A program made the position numbers and the translations under genes. Positions 9,591 to 17,610 of a stretch of DNA of 64,000 bases are shown one piece after another. The DNA comes from Burkholderia sp. HI2500 (GTDB lineage Bacteria; Pseudomonadota; Gammaproteobacteria; Burkholderiales; Burkholderiaceae). The notes below the pieces were generated by a model that did not search any database, had not been told where the DNA came from, and worked only from the letters and a program-made list of their open reading frames with translations. Position 1 is the stretch's first letter. The number at the start of each line of letters is the position of its first letter. The stretch is taken from assembly GCF_002223055.1 (NCBI RefSeq), contig NZ_NKFL01000006.1:1240001-1304000 (forward strand), in the 5' to 3' direction.

Positions 9591-11116
9591 TCGCGCTGCG
9601 CGTCCGCCGGCGGCCTGCCGCCGTCTCCATCACGTCGGTTGCGCTCGCCGCCGCGCTCGCCGGCTGCACGGTCGGCCCCGATTACAGGCGGCCCGCTGTC
9701 GACACGCCGGCCGCGTGGCGGCTCGACCCGGCGGATGCGTACTGGCATCCGGCCGCGCCGGCCCGCGCGCCGCTCGACCCGGCATGGTGGACCGCGTTCG
9801 GCGATCCGCAGCTCGATGCGCTGGAAGCCGACGCGCTGCGCAACAACCAGAACCTGAAAGCCGTCGCCGCGCGCTACGACCAAGCGAAGGCGACCCTCGC
9901 GTCGGTCGCGTCGGCGCAGTATCCGGCCGTCGGCCTGAACGCGAGCGGCCAGCGCTTCAAGATCTCCGCCGACCGGCCGCAGACCAACTACGCGACGAAA
10001 AGCATGTCGACCGTGCAGAACGAGATCCAGGTCGGCGCGGCCGTCAGCTACGAACTCGACCTGTTCGGCCGCGTGCGGCGCAGCGTCGAATCGGCGCAGG
10101 CGACCACCGAGCAGGCCGGCGACGATTTCGCGAACGCGCGCCTGGTGTTGACCGCCAATCTCGCGTCGAGCTATTTCGCGCTGCGCGAATTCGACACCGA
10201 GATCGACGTCGTCAAGCGCTCGATCGACCTCCAGCAGAAGGCGCTCGACTACGTGAGCGCGCGCCACGACCTCGGTGCGGTGTCGGGCCTCGACCTGCTG
10301 CAGCAGCGCGCGCAGCTCGACGCAACGCGCACGCAGGCGCAGTTGCTGCTCCAGCAGCGCGTGCAGGTCGAGACCGCGATCGCGACGCTGGTCGGCACGC
10401 CGGCCCCCGCCTTCTCGATCGCGCCGCGCGTCGTGCCGATCAACGCGCCGGCGCTGCCGACCGGCCTGCCGAGCGACGTGCTGCAGCGGCGCCCCGACGT
10501 CGCGTCGGCCGAGCGCGCGATGGCCGCCGCGAATGCGCAGATCGGCGTCGCGCGCGCCGCGTATTTCCCGCGCATCACGCTGTCGCCCGATATCGGCTGG
10601 GACGCGACGCGCTTCGCCGGCCTGTTCACCGTGCCGGCGTTGCTGTGGTCGGTCGGCGGGTCGCTCAGCCAGCCGCTGTTCGAAGGCGGCAAGCTGAAGG
10701 CCGGCGTCGATTTCGCGCAGGCCGGCTATGTCGCCGCGCAGGCCAGCTACCGGCAGACCGTACTCACCGCGTTCCAGGAGGTGCAGAATGCGGTCACGGG
10801 ACTGTCGGTGCTCGCCGACGCCGCGCAGCAGGCCGCCGCGGCCGTCGACGACGCGCGCAAGCTCGTGTCGCTCGCGCAGGATCGCTACGCGGGCGGCCTG
10901 ACGCCGTTCATCGACGTGCTGACGGCCCAGCAGCAATTGCTGACGAGCGAGCGGCAGGCCGTGCAGATCCAGGGCCAGCGCGCGGCGCTCGTCGTGTTTC
11001 TCGCGAAGGCGCTGGGCGGCGGCTGGGATGGCCAAGCCGCGGGCGACCCCGCGCCGGCCGAGGTCGCCACGGCAGCGCCGGTGCCAGCCCCGGCCGCGGC
11101 GCGCCCCAGCCCTTAA
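9587..11116 (+). CDS. Outer-membrane efflux lipoprotein (NodT/OprM family)
   Basis: This 509-residue TolC-like channel is the outer-membrane exit of the RND pump. The signal peptide ends in a clear lipobox (LAAALAGC, acylated Cys about residue 27), followed by TVGPDYRRP, a hallmark of the NodT family. Two tandem OEP repeats follow, with the characteristic ELDLFGRVRRSVE and LPSDVLQRRPDVASAERAM segments. It starts with GTG overlapping the stop of the adaptor gene. The C-terminal tail is Ala/Pro-rich and probably disordered. Confidence 0.93.
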   Translation: MIALRVRRRPAAVSITSVALAAALAGCTVGPDYRRPAVDTPAAWRLDPADAYWHPAAPARAPLDPAWWTAFGDPQLDALEADALRNNQNLKAVAARYDQAKATLASVASAQYPAVGLNASGQRFKISADRPQTNYATKSMSTVQNEIQVGAAVSYELDLFGRVRRSVESAQATTEQAGDDFANARLVLTANLASSYFALREFDTEIDVVKRSIDLQQKALDYVSARHDLGAVSGLDLLQQRAQLDATRTQAQLLLQQRVQVETAIATLVGTPAPAFSIAPRVVPINAPALPTGLPSDVLQRRPDVASAERAMAAANAQIGVARAAYFPRITLSPDIGWDATRFAGLFTVPALLWSVGGSLSQPLFEGGKLKAGVDFAQAGYVAAQASYRQTVLTAFQEVQNAVTGLSVLADAAQQAAAAVDDARKLVSLAQDRYAGGLTPFIDVLTAQQQLLTSERQAVQIQGQRAALVVFLAKALGGGWDGQAAGDPAPAEVATAAPVPAPAAARPSP

Positions 11117-11144
11117 CCGGATTACCCGGACAACGGATTCGAAC

Positions 11145-11840
11145 ATGAAAGTCCTGATCGTCGAAGACGAACCGAAAGTCGTTGAATACCTGAAGAGCGG
11201 CCTGACCGAGGAAGGCTGGGTCGTCGACACCGCGCTCGACGGCGAGGACGGCGCGTGGAAAGCCGTCGAATTCGACTACGACGTGGTCGTGCTCGACGTG
11301 ATGCTGCCGAAGCTGGACGGCTTCGGCGTGCTGCGTGCACTGCGCGCGCAGAAGCAGACGCCCGTCATCATGCTGACCGCGCGCGACCGCGTCGACGACC
11401 GCGTGCGGGGCTTGCGCGGCGGCGCCGACGACTACCTGACCAAGCCGTTTTCGTTCCTCGAGCTGATCGAGCGGCTGCGCGCGCTGACGCGCCGCGCCCG
11501 CGTGCAGGAATCGACGCTGATCTCGATCGGCGACCTGCGCGTCGACCTGATCGGCCGCCGTGCCACGCGCGACGGCACGCGCCTTGACCTGACCGCGCAG
11601 GAATTCCAGCTGCTCGGCGTGCTCGCGCGGCGCAGCGGCGAGGTGCTGTCGAAGACGACCATCGCCGAACTCGTGTGGGACGTGAACTTCGACAGCAACG
11701 CGAACGTCGTCGAAACGGCGATCAAGCGCCTGCGCGCGAAACTCGACGGCCCGTTCACGGACAAGCTGCTGCACACGATCCGCGGCATGGGCTACGTGCT
11801 CGAGGCGCGCGAGGACGGCGACACCGAGAGGCCGGCATGA
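11145..11840 (+). CDS. OmpR-family response regulator (IrlR/CopR/CzcR type)
   Basis: This 231-residue regulator has a receiver domain (acidic pair E7/D8, phospho-acceptor D51, conserved K near 101 in DDYLTKPF) and a C-terminal winged helix (about residues 130-225) ending in HTIRGMGYVLEAR. The sequence is typical of the heavy-metal response regulator subfamily. The start is the ATG that gives a MKVLIVEDEPK N-terminus; the longer frame upstream lies within the efflux gene. It starts 28 bp after the outer-membrane factor and overlaps the kinase gene by ATGA, so it should control the pump operon it belongs to. Confidence 0.94.
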   Translation: MKVLIVEDEPKVVEYLKSGLTEEGWVVDTALDGEDGAWKAVEFDYDVVVLDVMLPKLDGFGVLRALRAQKQTPVIMLTARDRVDDRVRGLRGGADDYLTKPFSFLELIERLRALTRRARVQESTLISIGDLRVDLIGRRATRDGTRLDLTAQEFQLLGVLARRSGEVLSKTTIAELVWDVNFDSNANVVETAIKRLRAKLDGPFTDKLLHTIRGMGYVLEAREDGDTERPA

Positions 11841-13276
11841 AACGCTCGATCGTCCTGCGGCTGTCGGCGATGTTCGGCATCGTGTCGCTGCTCGTGTTCA
11901 CGCTGGTGGGCTGCGGGCTGTTCGTGATGATGGAGCGCCAGCTGTTCGCCGAGCTGCGCGCGACGCTCGATACGCGCACCAAGGTCGCCGAGATGATCGT
12001 GTCGCATGCGACCACGGCCATGCGCGGGCGTCTCATGCAGGAAAAGCTCGCCGACCTCGAACCGCCCGACGGCTCGACGCACTACCAGGTCGACAGCCCG
12101 AATCCGGATTTCCGCTTCGGCACGCCCGTCGACGGCGTGCCCGTCGGCGCACCGTTCGGCGCGTTCCAGCGTTATGCGTTGAACCACAGCACCTACGACG
12201 TGATGACGAAGACCGTCATGGTGGCCGGCAACGGCGAGCGGCCGGTGCTGAAGCTGACCGTCGCCAGCTCGTGCGAGCGCACGCAGCGGATGCTGCGCCG
12301 CTTCGGCTGGACGCTCGCCGGGCTGATCACGATCGCCACGATCATCACGCTGCTGCTGAGCCGCGCGGTGGCCCGCTTCGGGCTCGCGCCGCTCGACCGG
12401 CTGTCGCAGGACGCCTCGGCGATCAGCCTCGCGAATCGCCGCCAGCGGCTGCAGACCGACGCGCTGCCGCCCGAGCTGCGCGACCTCGCCACGTCATTCA
12501 ACGGAGCGCTCGACCGCATCCAGCAAACCTACGCGCGGCTCGAGGCGTTCAACGCGGACGTCGCGCACGAGCTGCGCACGCCGGTCAGCATCCTGATCGG
12601 CCAGACCCAGGTCGCGCTGACCAGCCGCGACCGCACGGTCGAGCGGATGGAGCGGACGCTGCAGTCGAACCTCGAGGAATTCGAGCGGCTGCGCGTGATC
12701 ATCAACGACATGCTGTTCCTGTCGCGCAGCGACCGCGGCGAACGCGCGACCGACCTGAAGGACGTGTCGCTCGCCGACGAAGTGCGGCGCATGCTCGACT
12801 TCCTCGAAATCCCGCTCGACGAAGCGCAGTTGCGCGCCGAGCTGCACGGCGATGCGCGCGCAGCCGTCGATCCGTCGCTGTTCCGCCGTGCGATGACGAA
12901 CCTGCTGATCAACGCGATCCAGCATTCGGCGCCCGGCGCGACTGTCAGCGTGACGATCGTGCGTCGCGACACGCTCGTCGAAATGTCCGTCGCGAACCCC
13001 GGCGAGCCGATCGACCCGGCGCGGCGTTCGCACGTGTTCGAGCGCTTCTACCGGCTCGAGGAAGCCCGCGCGAACAGCAAGGAGAACCACGGGCTCGGGC
13101 TGTCGATCGTCAAGGCCGTCGCCGAGATGCACGGCGGCAGCGTATTCGTCGCGTGCTCGGGCGGCATCAATACGTTCGGCTTCTCGGTCTCGACGAAACC
13201 CTGCGCCGGGGGCCCGCTGCCCCCGGCCGACCGGCACGAGACCCGGCCGGCGCACGCGCCGAGCGCGCTGCACTGA
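11837..13276 (+). CDS. Heavy-metal-type sensor histidine kinase (CusS/IrlS family)
   Basis: This 479-residue kinase is the partner of the regulator immediately upstream. A first membrane helix (about residues 8-32), a roughly 130-residue periplasmic segment and a second helix (about 155-178) are followed by HAMP, the H-box with phospho-accepting His near residue 244 (DVAHELRTPVS), an N-box (LLINAIQHS) and a G-box (NHGLGLSIVKAVAEMHGG). The start overlaps the regulator stop. The signal is unknown; the family responds to metals or to small toxic molecules. Confidence 0.93.
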   Translation: MKRSIVLRLSAMFGIVSLLVFTLVGCGLFVMMERQLFAELRATLDTRTKVAEMIVSHATTAMRGRLMQEKLADLEPPDGSTHYQVDSPNPDFRFGTPVDGVPVGAPFGAFQRYALNHSTYDVMTKTVMVAGNGERPVLKLTVASSCERTQRMLRRFGWTLAGLITIATIITLLLSRAVARFGLAPLDRLSQDASAISLANRRQRLQTDALPPELRDLATSFNGALDRIQQTYARLEAFNADVAHELRTPVSILIGQTQVALTSRDRTVERMERTLQSNLEEFERLRVIINDMLFLSRSDRGERATDLKDVSLADEVRRMLDFLEIPLDEAQLRAELHGDARAAVDPSLFRRAMTNLLINAIQHSAPGATVSVTIVRRDTLVEMSVANPGEPIDPARRSHVFERFYRLEEARANSKENHGLGLSIVKAVAEMHGGSVFVACSGGINTFGFSVSTKPCAGGPLPPADRHETRPAHAPSALH

Positions 13277-13277
13277 C

Positions 13278-13295
13278 GGCGGCCGCGCGGCCGCC
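13278..13295. terminator. GC-rich palindrome after the efflux/two-component operon
   Basis: A perfect 18-nt palindrome (GGCGGCCGCGCGGCCGCC) begins 1 nt after the kinase stop. A TTTT run is 15 nt further on. It is a probable transcript end or 3-prime stabiliser of the 8-kb operon, although the U-tract is not directly attached. Confidence 0.5.
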
Positions 13296-13380
13296 CGACG
13301 AGGGCAGTTTTCTTCAATACGGGCCCGCGCGGCGCCCGTAGTCTCGATGCGACTTTCGACCTTTCGCATGGAGACACCCA

Positions 13381-13968
13381 ATGAGCATGCTGGTTTCGAT
13401 GGCCGCGTTCGCGCTCGCCTCGTCGATCACCCCCGGCCCCGTCAACATCGTCGCGCTCAGTGCCGGCGCCCGCCACGGCCTCGGCGCGAGCCTGCGCTAT
13501 GCGGCCGGCGCGACGCTCGGCTTCGTCGCGCTGTTCCTGCTGATCGGCCTCGGGCTGCACGCGGCGCTCGCGCGCTGGCCGGTGCTGACCACTGTCACGC
13601 AATGGTCGGGGATCGCGTTCCTGCTGTATATGGCGCTGCGGCTCGCGCTCGACGACGGCCGGCTGTCGGCCGACCCGGACGTGGCCGGCCCGTCGGCGGC
13701 GGCCGGTGCGGCGATGCAATGGCTGAATCCGAAGGCGTGGCTCGCGTGCGTGGCCGCGATGGGCGCTTATGCGGCCGATGGCGACCGCACGCAGGTCTGG
13801 CAGTTCGCCGCGCTGTATCTGGTGATCTGTTTCGCGTCGATCGCGTGCTGGTCGTATGCGGGCGCGTCGCTGCGGCACCGGCTCGCGAACACGCGGCACA
13901 TGCGCGTGTTCAACCGGCTGATGGCGCTGCTGCTCGCGGGCAGCGCACTCTTCCTGCTCGACGTGTAG
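13381..13968 (+). CDS. LysE family amino-acid/metabolite exporter
   Basis: This 195-residue inner-membrane protein has about six hydrophobic helices and the LysE/RhtB N-terminal signature SSITPGPVNIVALSAG around residues 12-28. Proteins of this family export amino acids or homoserine lactones by proton exchange. The middle motif AMQWLNPKAWLACVAAMGAY, with the conserved Asn-Pro-Lys, is intact near residue 118. The start has a GGAGA ribosome-binding site. It converges on an AraC regulator with only 10 bp between stops. Confidence 0.9.
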   Translation: MSMLVSMAAFALASSITPGPVNIVALSAGARHGLGASLRYAAGATLGFVALFLLIGLGLHAALARWPVLTTVTQWSGIAFLLYMALRLALDDGRLSADPDVAGPSAAAGAAMQWLNPKAWLACVAAMGAYAADGDRTQVWQFAALYLVICFASIACWSYAGASLRHRLANTRHMRVFNRLMALLLAGSALFLLDV

Positions 13969-13978
13969 CGCTTGCCGT

Positions 13979-14824
13979 TCAGCTCGTCGCGCTGCGGTAC
14001 TGACCAGGCGTCGCCGCCGCGATCCGCCGGAACGCGCGCTGGAAATGCGCCTGGTCGGCGAAGCCCGCGTCCAGCGCGACGTCGGCGATCGGCCGGCCGC
14101 GGCGCAGCTCCGTGCGGCCGTACTGCACGCGGCGATCGATCAGGAACGCATGCGGCGTCATCCCGTAGCGGGCGTTGAACGCGCGGATCAGGTATGACGG
14201 CGACAGATCGGCCGCCGCGCAGATCGCATCGAGCGTGACGCCCTCGCGGCAATGCGCGGCGATGTAGTCGGCCGCGCGCGCGAGCCGGGCGTTGTCGTCC
14301 CCGGCGCGCGGGCCGGGCAGGTCGCGATCGAGCGCGCCGTGCAGCGCCGTGAAGAACTCGACCGCCGCGCTCTCCTTGCCGAGCGGATCGACGCCGGGTG
14401 CGACGAGCGTGCGGTAGAAGCCGCCAAATTGCGCGAACAGGTCGTGCCGCTCCGTCAACTTCTGCGAAAAGCCGTGAAAATCGCTGTTCGGATCGCGGCC
14501 CAGTGAATGCTGAAGCCGCGCGAGCCACGGCACGTCGACATAGACCATCCGGTACGCCCATGCGTCGGGGCCGTACGGATTGCACGCATGCACCTGTTCC
14601 GGATCGATGATCACGAGCACGCCGCGCCCGACGTGCGCGTTCGTCGGGCCGTTCACGTACGTGCTCGTGCCGCCGACGATCGCGCCCACCGAAAACGTGT
14701 CGTGCGTGTGCTTCGCGTAACAGATCGCGCGGCCGTCGTCGACGGTGCGCGCCTCGATGAACGGCAGCGCGGCGTCACGCCAGAACGGCGACGGGACGAC
14801 GGATCGGTTGGCGGTACGGCTCAC
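13979..14824 (-). CDS. AraC family transcriptional regulator
   Basis: This regulator has an N-terminal cupin-like arabinose-binding-type domain (about residues 10-150, with HTHDTFSVG) and two C-terminal helix-turn-helix motifs ending in DQAHFQRAFRRIAAATPGQYR. I chose the GTG start preceded by GGGAG at 8-nt spacing (281 residues); a TTG 29 codons upstream would give 310 residues but has no ribosome-binding site. It lies between a LysE exporter (convergent) and an SDR (divergent, 175-bp gap). AraC-LysE pairs are common in Burkholderia, so the exporter is a plausible target. Confidence 0.9.
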   Translation of the reverse strand: MSRTANRSVVPSPFWRDAALPFIEARTVDDGRAICYAKHTHDTFSVGAIVGGTSTYVNGPTNAHVGRGVLVIIDPEQVHACNPYGPDAWAYRMVYVDVPWLARLQHSLGRDPNSDFHGFSQKLTERHDLFAQFGGFYRTLVAPGVDPLGKESAAVEFFTALHGALDRDLPGPRAGDDNARLARAADYIAAHCREGVTLDAICAAADLSPSYLIRAFNARYGMTPHAFLIDRRVQYGRTELRRGRPIADVALDAGFADQAHFQRAFRRIAAATPGQYRSATS

Positions 14825-14999
14825 GCGGCGGGCTCCCGGTTCGGATGGCGAACGCTCACCGTACAAGACTGTGCGGCGCCGCGCAACCGGATCGGCGGAT
14901 TGCAGCTTCAATACCGGATCGCGCCGTTTCGCCTAAGCTTTGAATTCCGTCCGCCGCGGCACTCGCAGCGATTCCGTTCATTCCTCTCCCGTCACGCAC

Positions 15000-15794
15000 A
15001 TGCATATCGATCTGAAAGGCAAGACCGCGGTCGTCACCGCCTCCACCGCCGGCATCGGGCTCGCGATCGCCGAAGGGCTCGCACGCGCCGGCGCGCGCGT
15101 CGTCGTCAATGGCCGCAGTGATGCATCGGTGCAGTCCGCGCTCAAACACCTGCGCGCCGCCCTCCCCGATGCAGACTTCGACGGCGTCGCGGCCGACCTG
15201 TCCGATGCCGCCGGCGTTGCGCGCGTCACGCAGCACACGAGCGCGGCCGACATCCTCGTCAACAATGCGGGCATCTACGGCCTGAAGGCGTTCTTCGACA
15301 TCGACGACGCCGAATGGGAACATTACTTCCAGATGAACGTGATGTCCGGCGTGCGCCTCGCGCGGCATTACCTGAAGGGGATGATCGAACGCAATGCCGG
15401 GCGCATCGTGTTCATTTCGTCGGAATCCGGCCTGAACATCCCGGTCGACATGATTCACTACGGTTTCACGAAAACCGCGCAGCTGTCGATCGCCCGCGGC
15501 CTCGCGAAGCTCGCGGCCGGCACGAACGTGACGGTCAACTCGGTGCTGCCGGGGCCGACGATGTCGGACGGCGTGCGGGCGCTGCTGAAGGAAACGGCCG
15601 ACGAAACCGGCCGCAGTGTCGAGGACGTGGCCGTGGATTTCGTGCGCAACCACCGCTCGAGCTCGATCATCCAGCGGCCGGCGACGCCGGAGGAAGTCGC
15701 GAATCTGGTCGTCTACGTGTGCTCGCCGCTCGCGTCGGCAACGACGGGCGCCGCGTTGCGGGTGGACGGCGGCGTGGTCGACACGATCGCCTGA
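15000..15794 (+). CDS. SDR family NAD(P)-dependent oxidoreductase
   Basis: This 264-residue classical short-chain dehydrogenase has the Rossmann motif TASTAGIGLAIAEGL near residue 12, NNAG near 87, the catalytic serine in FISSESG near 140 and the YGFTK tyrosine-lysine pair near 155. The normal TGxxxGxG first glycine is replaced by TAS, as in a subgroup related to 3-oxoacyl-ACP reductases with relaxed cofactor binding. The start was placed at the internal ATG giving MHIDLKGKTAVV; an upstream start adds 20 unconserved residues. Substrate unknown. It is divergent from the AraC regulator, which may control it. Confidence 0.88.
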   Translation: MHIDLKGKTAVVTASTAGIGLAIAEGLARAGARVVVNGRSDASVQSALKHLRAALPDADFDGVAADLSDAAGVARVTQHTSAADILVNNAGIYGLKAFFDIDDAEWEHYFQMNVMSGVRLARHYLKGMIERNAGRIVFISSESGLNIPVDMIHYGFTKTAQLSIARGLAKLAAGTNVTVNSVLPGPTMSDGVRALLKETADETGRSVEDVAVDFVRNHRSSSIIQRPATPEEVANLVVYVCSPLASATTGAALRVDGGVVDTIA

Positions 15795-15821
15795 CGGCAG
15801 GCGGGCACGGCCGCCGCCGCG

Positions 15822-16220
15822 CTAGCGCGACGCGGCCTTGCCCGGCTGGAGCGTGCCCTTGCGGTCGGCGTTCATGCAGGAATCGAAGCCGTATTGCGTG
15901 ACGACGCCGGCCCGGTCGAACACGACGAAATACTCGCGGTGATCGTTGCCGTGCTCGATGAAGTAGTTGTAGCAGACACCGTTGCCGCTGCGGACCATCC
16001 AGACACTGCGCGGATTGCCGGCGGCCCGGACGACATCGGCGCGCGTCGCGCCGTGCCGCGACGCGGCCCTCGCGAGCGGCGTGCGCGAATACGAGAATGG
16101 CAGCCACGCGTCGAACCACGCGCAACCGTGCAACATCAGGCAGCTGGCGGCCAGCGACAGCGTCGCTGCGGGACGGGACATCGAAATCAATCGCATGCTT
16201 GGTGAAATCTGCTGCGCCAT
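15822..16220 (-). CDS. BamE/SmpA-like small lipoprotein
   Basis: This protein of about 132 residues has a hydrophobic signal and a lipobox (LMLHGC) followed by a compact domain. The pattern GATRADVVRAAGNPRSVW, a central YNYFI strand and YFVVFDRAGVVTQYGF match the SmpA/OmlA/BamE-like fold, a two-helix plus three-strand unit in many outer-membrane lipoproteins. Two cysteines after the acylated one (in GVCYNY and DSCMN) could form a disulfide. The start is uncertain: an ATG eight codons downstream is equally possible, and neither has a strong ribosome-binding site. It is not BamE itself, which is shorter and located elsewhere. Function unknown. Confidence 0.75.
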   Translation of the reverse strand: MAQQISPSMRLISMSRPAATLSLAASCLMLHGCAWFDAWLPFSYSRTPLARAASRHGATRADVVRAAGNPRSVWMVRSGNGVCYNYFIEHGNDHREYFVVFDRAGVVTQYGFDSCMNADRKGTLQPGKAASR

Positions 16221-16410
16221 GCCGGCGTGATCGAAAGCGCCATGCTACTCGACCTTTGGGTCCGGATCGAAAAGAAATGTAGAGATCTTTATCCGAATCC
16301 TTGCATTGCATGCTCCAGCACCCGCCTGATCGGCGCCCGTCGTGGCGGCCGATGCGCGCGTGAACACGCATCGGTACCGCCGCTTCATGCCGCCGCCCCG
16401 GCGCGCAGCG

Positions 16411-17481
16411 TCATGCAATCCACTCGGCCCACAGCATCGTCAGCACCGTCATCAGCGCGGGGCCGACGAACAGCCCGATCAGGCCGAACGTCTCGGCGCC
16501 GCCGAGGATGCCGAACAGCACGAGCAGGAACGGCAGCCGCGCGGAACTGCCGATCAGCACCGGCCGCACGAAGTGCTCGGCGACGAACACGACGACGAAC
16601 CCGAGCACGGCCACGACGATGGCCCACATGGTCGCGCCCTGCACGAACAGCCAGAGCGCGGCGCCGCAGAACACGACGGGCGCGCAGAACGGCAGCATCG
16701 CGGCAATGGCCGTGACGAGGCCGAGCAGCGCCGCATGCGGGACGCCGGCCAGCGCATACGCGATACCGAGCAGCGCGCCCTCGCCGAGCCCGACGACGAC
16801 GAGCCCCGTCACCGTGCCGAACACGGCCGCGACCATCCGCTCGATCAGCTCCGCGCCGCTGCGCCCGAACGCGCGCCGTGCGCCCTGCAGCAGCGCCCCC
16901 GACAGCTTGTGGCCGGCGCGCAGGATCACGAACAGCGTGACGAGCATGAAGCCGAATTCGAGCAGCGCGTGCGCGAGCTTGGTGCCGAACTGCCGGCCGA
17001 ACGCGAGGAATTTCTCGCTGTTGACGCTGTGCATCGCGGTGGCCGCATGCAGCGGATGGGCGAGGTTGGCCTGCCACCATTCGGTGATCTGCGCCGCGCC
17101 GTAAGGCACCCGGGCGACCACGTCCGGCACAGGGATGCCGTTGTCCTGGATCGTGCGCAGCCACTCGCGCAGGTCATGCACCTGGCCGATCGCCTGGGTC
17201 GCCGCGACGGCCACCGGCAGCACGACCAGCAACGAGATCGCCGCCGTGATGACGAGCGCGATGAGTGTCGGGCGGTTGCGGAACAGCCGGTGCGATTCGA
17301 AGCGCTTCAGCATCGGCCACATCGCGATGGCGATCACGCAGGCCCACGCGATGGCGGGAATGAAATCGCGGATCACCCACAGCGCGATCACCAGCAGCGC
17401 CGCAACCAGCACGGCGCGGGAAACCTGCTGCGTGCGCGGCCGTGCGGCGGGCTCGGGAGACGACGGGACATGTGCGCCCAT
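16411..17481 (-). CDS. AI-2E/PerM family transporter
   Basis: This 356-residue polytopic inner-membrane protein has seven to eight hydrophobic helices: two pairs in the N-terminal third, then a cytoplasmic/periplasmic segment, then a C-terminal block of helices. The FVGPALMTVLTMLW end and GVPHAALLGLVTAIAAMLPF segment are typical of the UPF0118 (AI-2E/PerM) family, whose members export quorum signals or act as Na/H antiporters. The start has an AGAGGT ribosome-binding site. Its ATG lies only 18 nt beyond a strong intrinsic terminator, so its own promoter must overlap that terminator or the 3-prime end of xenA. Confidence 0.88.
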   Translation of the reverse strand: MGAHVPSSPEPAARPRTQQVSRAVLVAALLVIALWVIRDFIPAIAWACVIAIAMWPMLKRFESHRLFRNRPTLIALVITAAISLLVVLPVAVAATQAIGQVHDLREWLRTIQDNGIPVPDVVARVPYGAAQITEWWQANLAHPLHAATAMHSVNSEKFLAFGRQFGTKLAHALLEFGFMLVTLFVILRAGHKLSGALLQGARRAFGRSGAELIERMVAAVFGTVTGLVVVGLGEGALLGIAYALAGVPHAALLGLVTAIAAMLPFCAPVVFCGAALWLFVQGATMWAIVVAVLGFVVVFVAEHFVRPVLIGSSARLPFLLVLFGILGGAETFGLIGLFVGPALMTVLTMLWAEWIA

Positions 17482-17499
17482 GGCACCTCTGTCGAAATG

Positions 17500-17547
17500 A
17501 AAAAAATGGCGGTTCGCGCAGGCAACCGGCCTGCGCGAACCGCCATT
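17500..17547 (-). terminator. Strong rho-independent terminator after xenA
   Basis: A perfect 19-bp stem (17505-17523 with 17529-17547) closes on a 5-nt loop and, read on the minus strand, runs straight into seven T residues. This is the clearest intrinsic terminator in the window. It should end transcripts coming from the xenA gene, 64 bp upstream, and stands immediately before the ribosome-binding site of the next gene on the same strand. Confidence 0.9.
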
Positions 17548-17610
17548 CTATCCATCGGCGCCGGATCGGCGGCGCATGGGATGCGCGCGCCGCCCCGGTG
17601 CCCCGCCCGC

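Noticed and set aside
14824..14911. N-terminal extension of the AraC regulator from a TTG start
   Set aside because: No ribosome-binding site and no resemblance to AraC N-termini; the downstream GTG has GGGAG at proper spacing.
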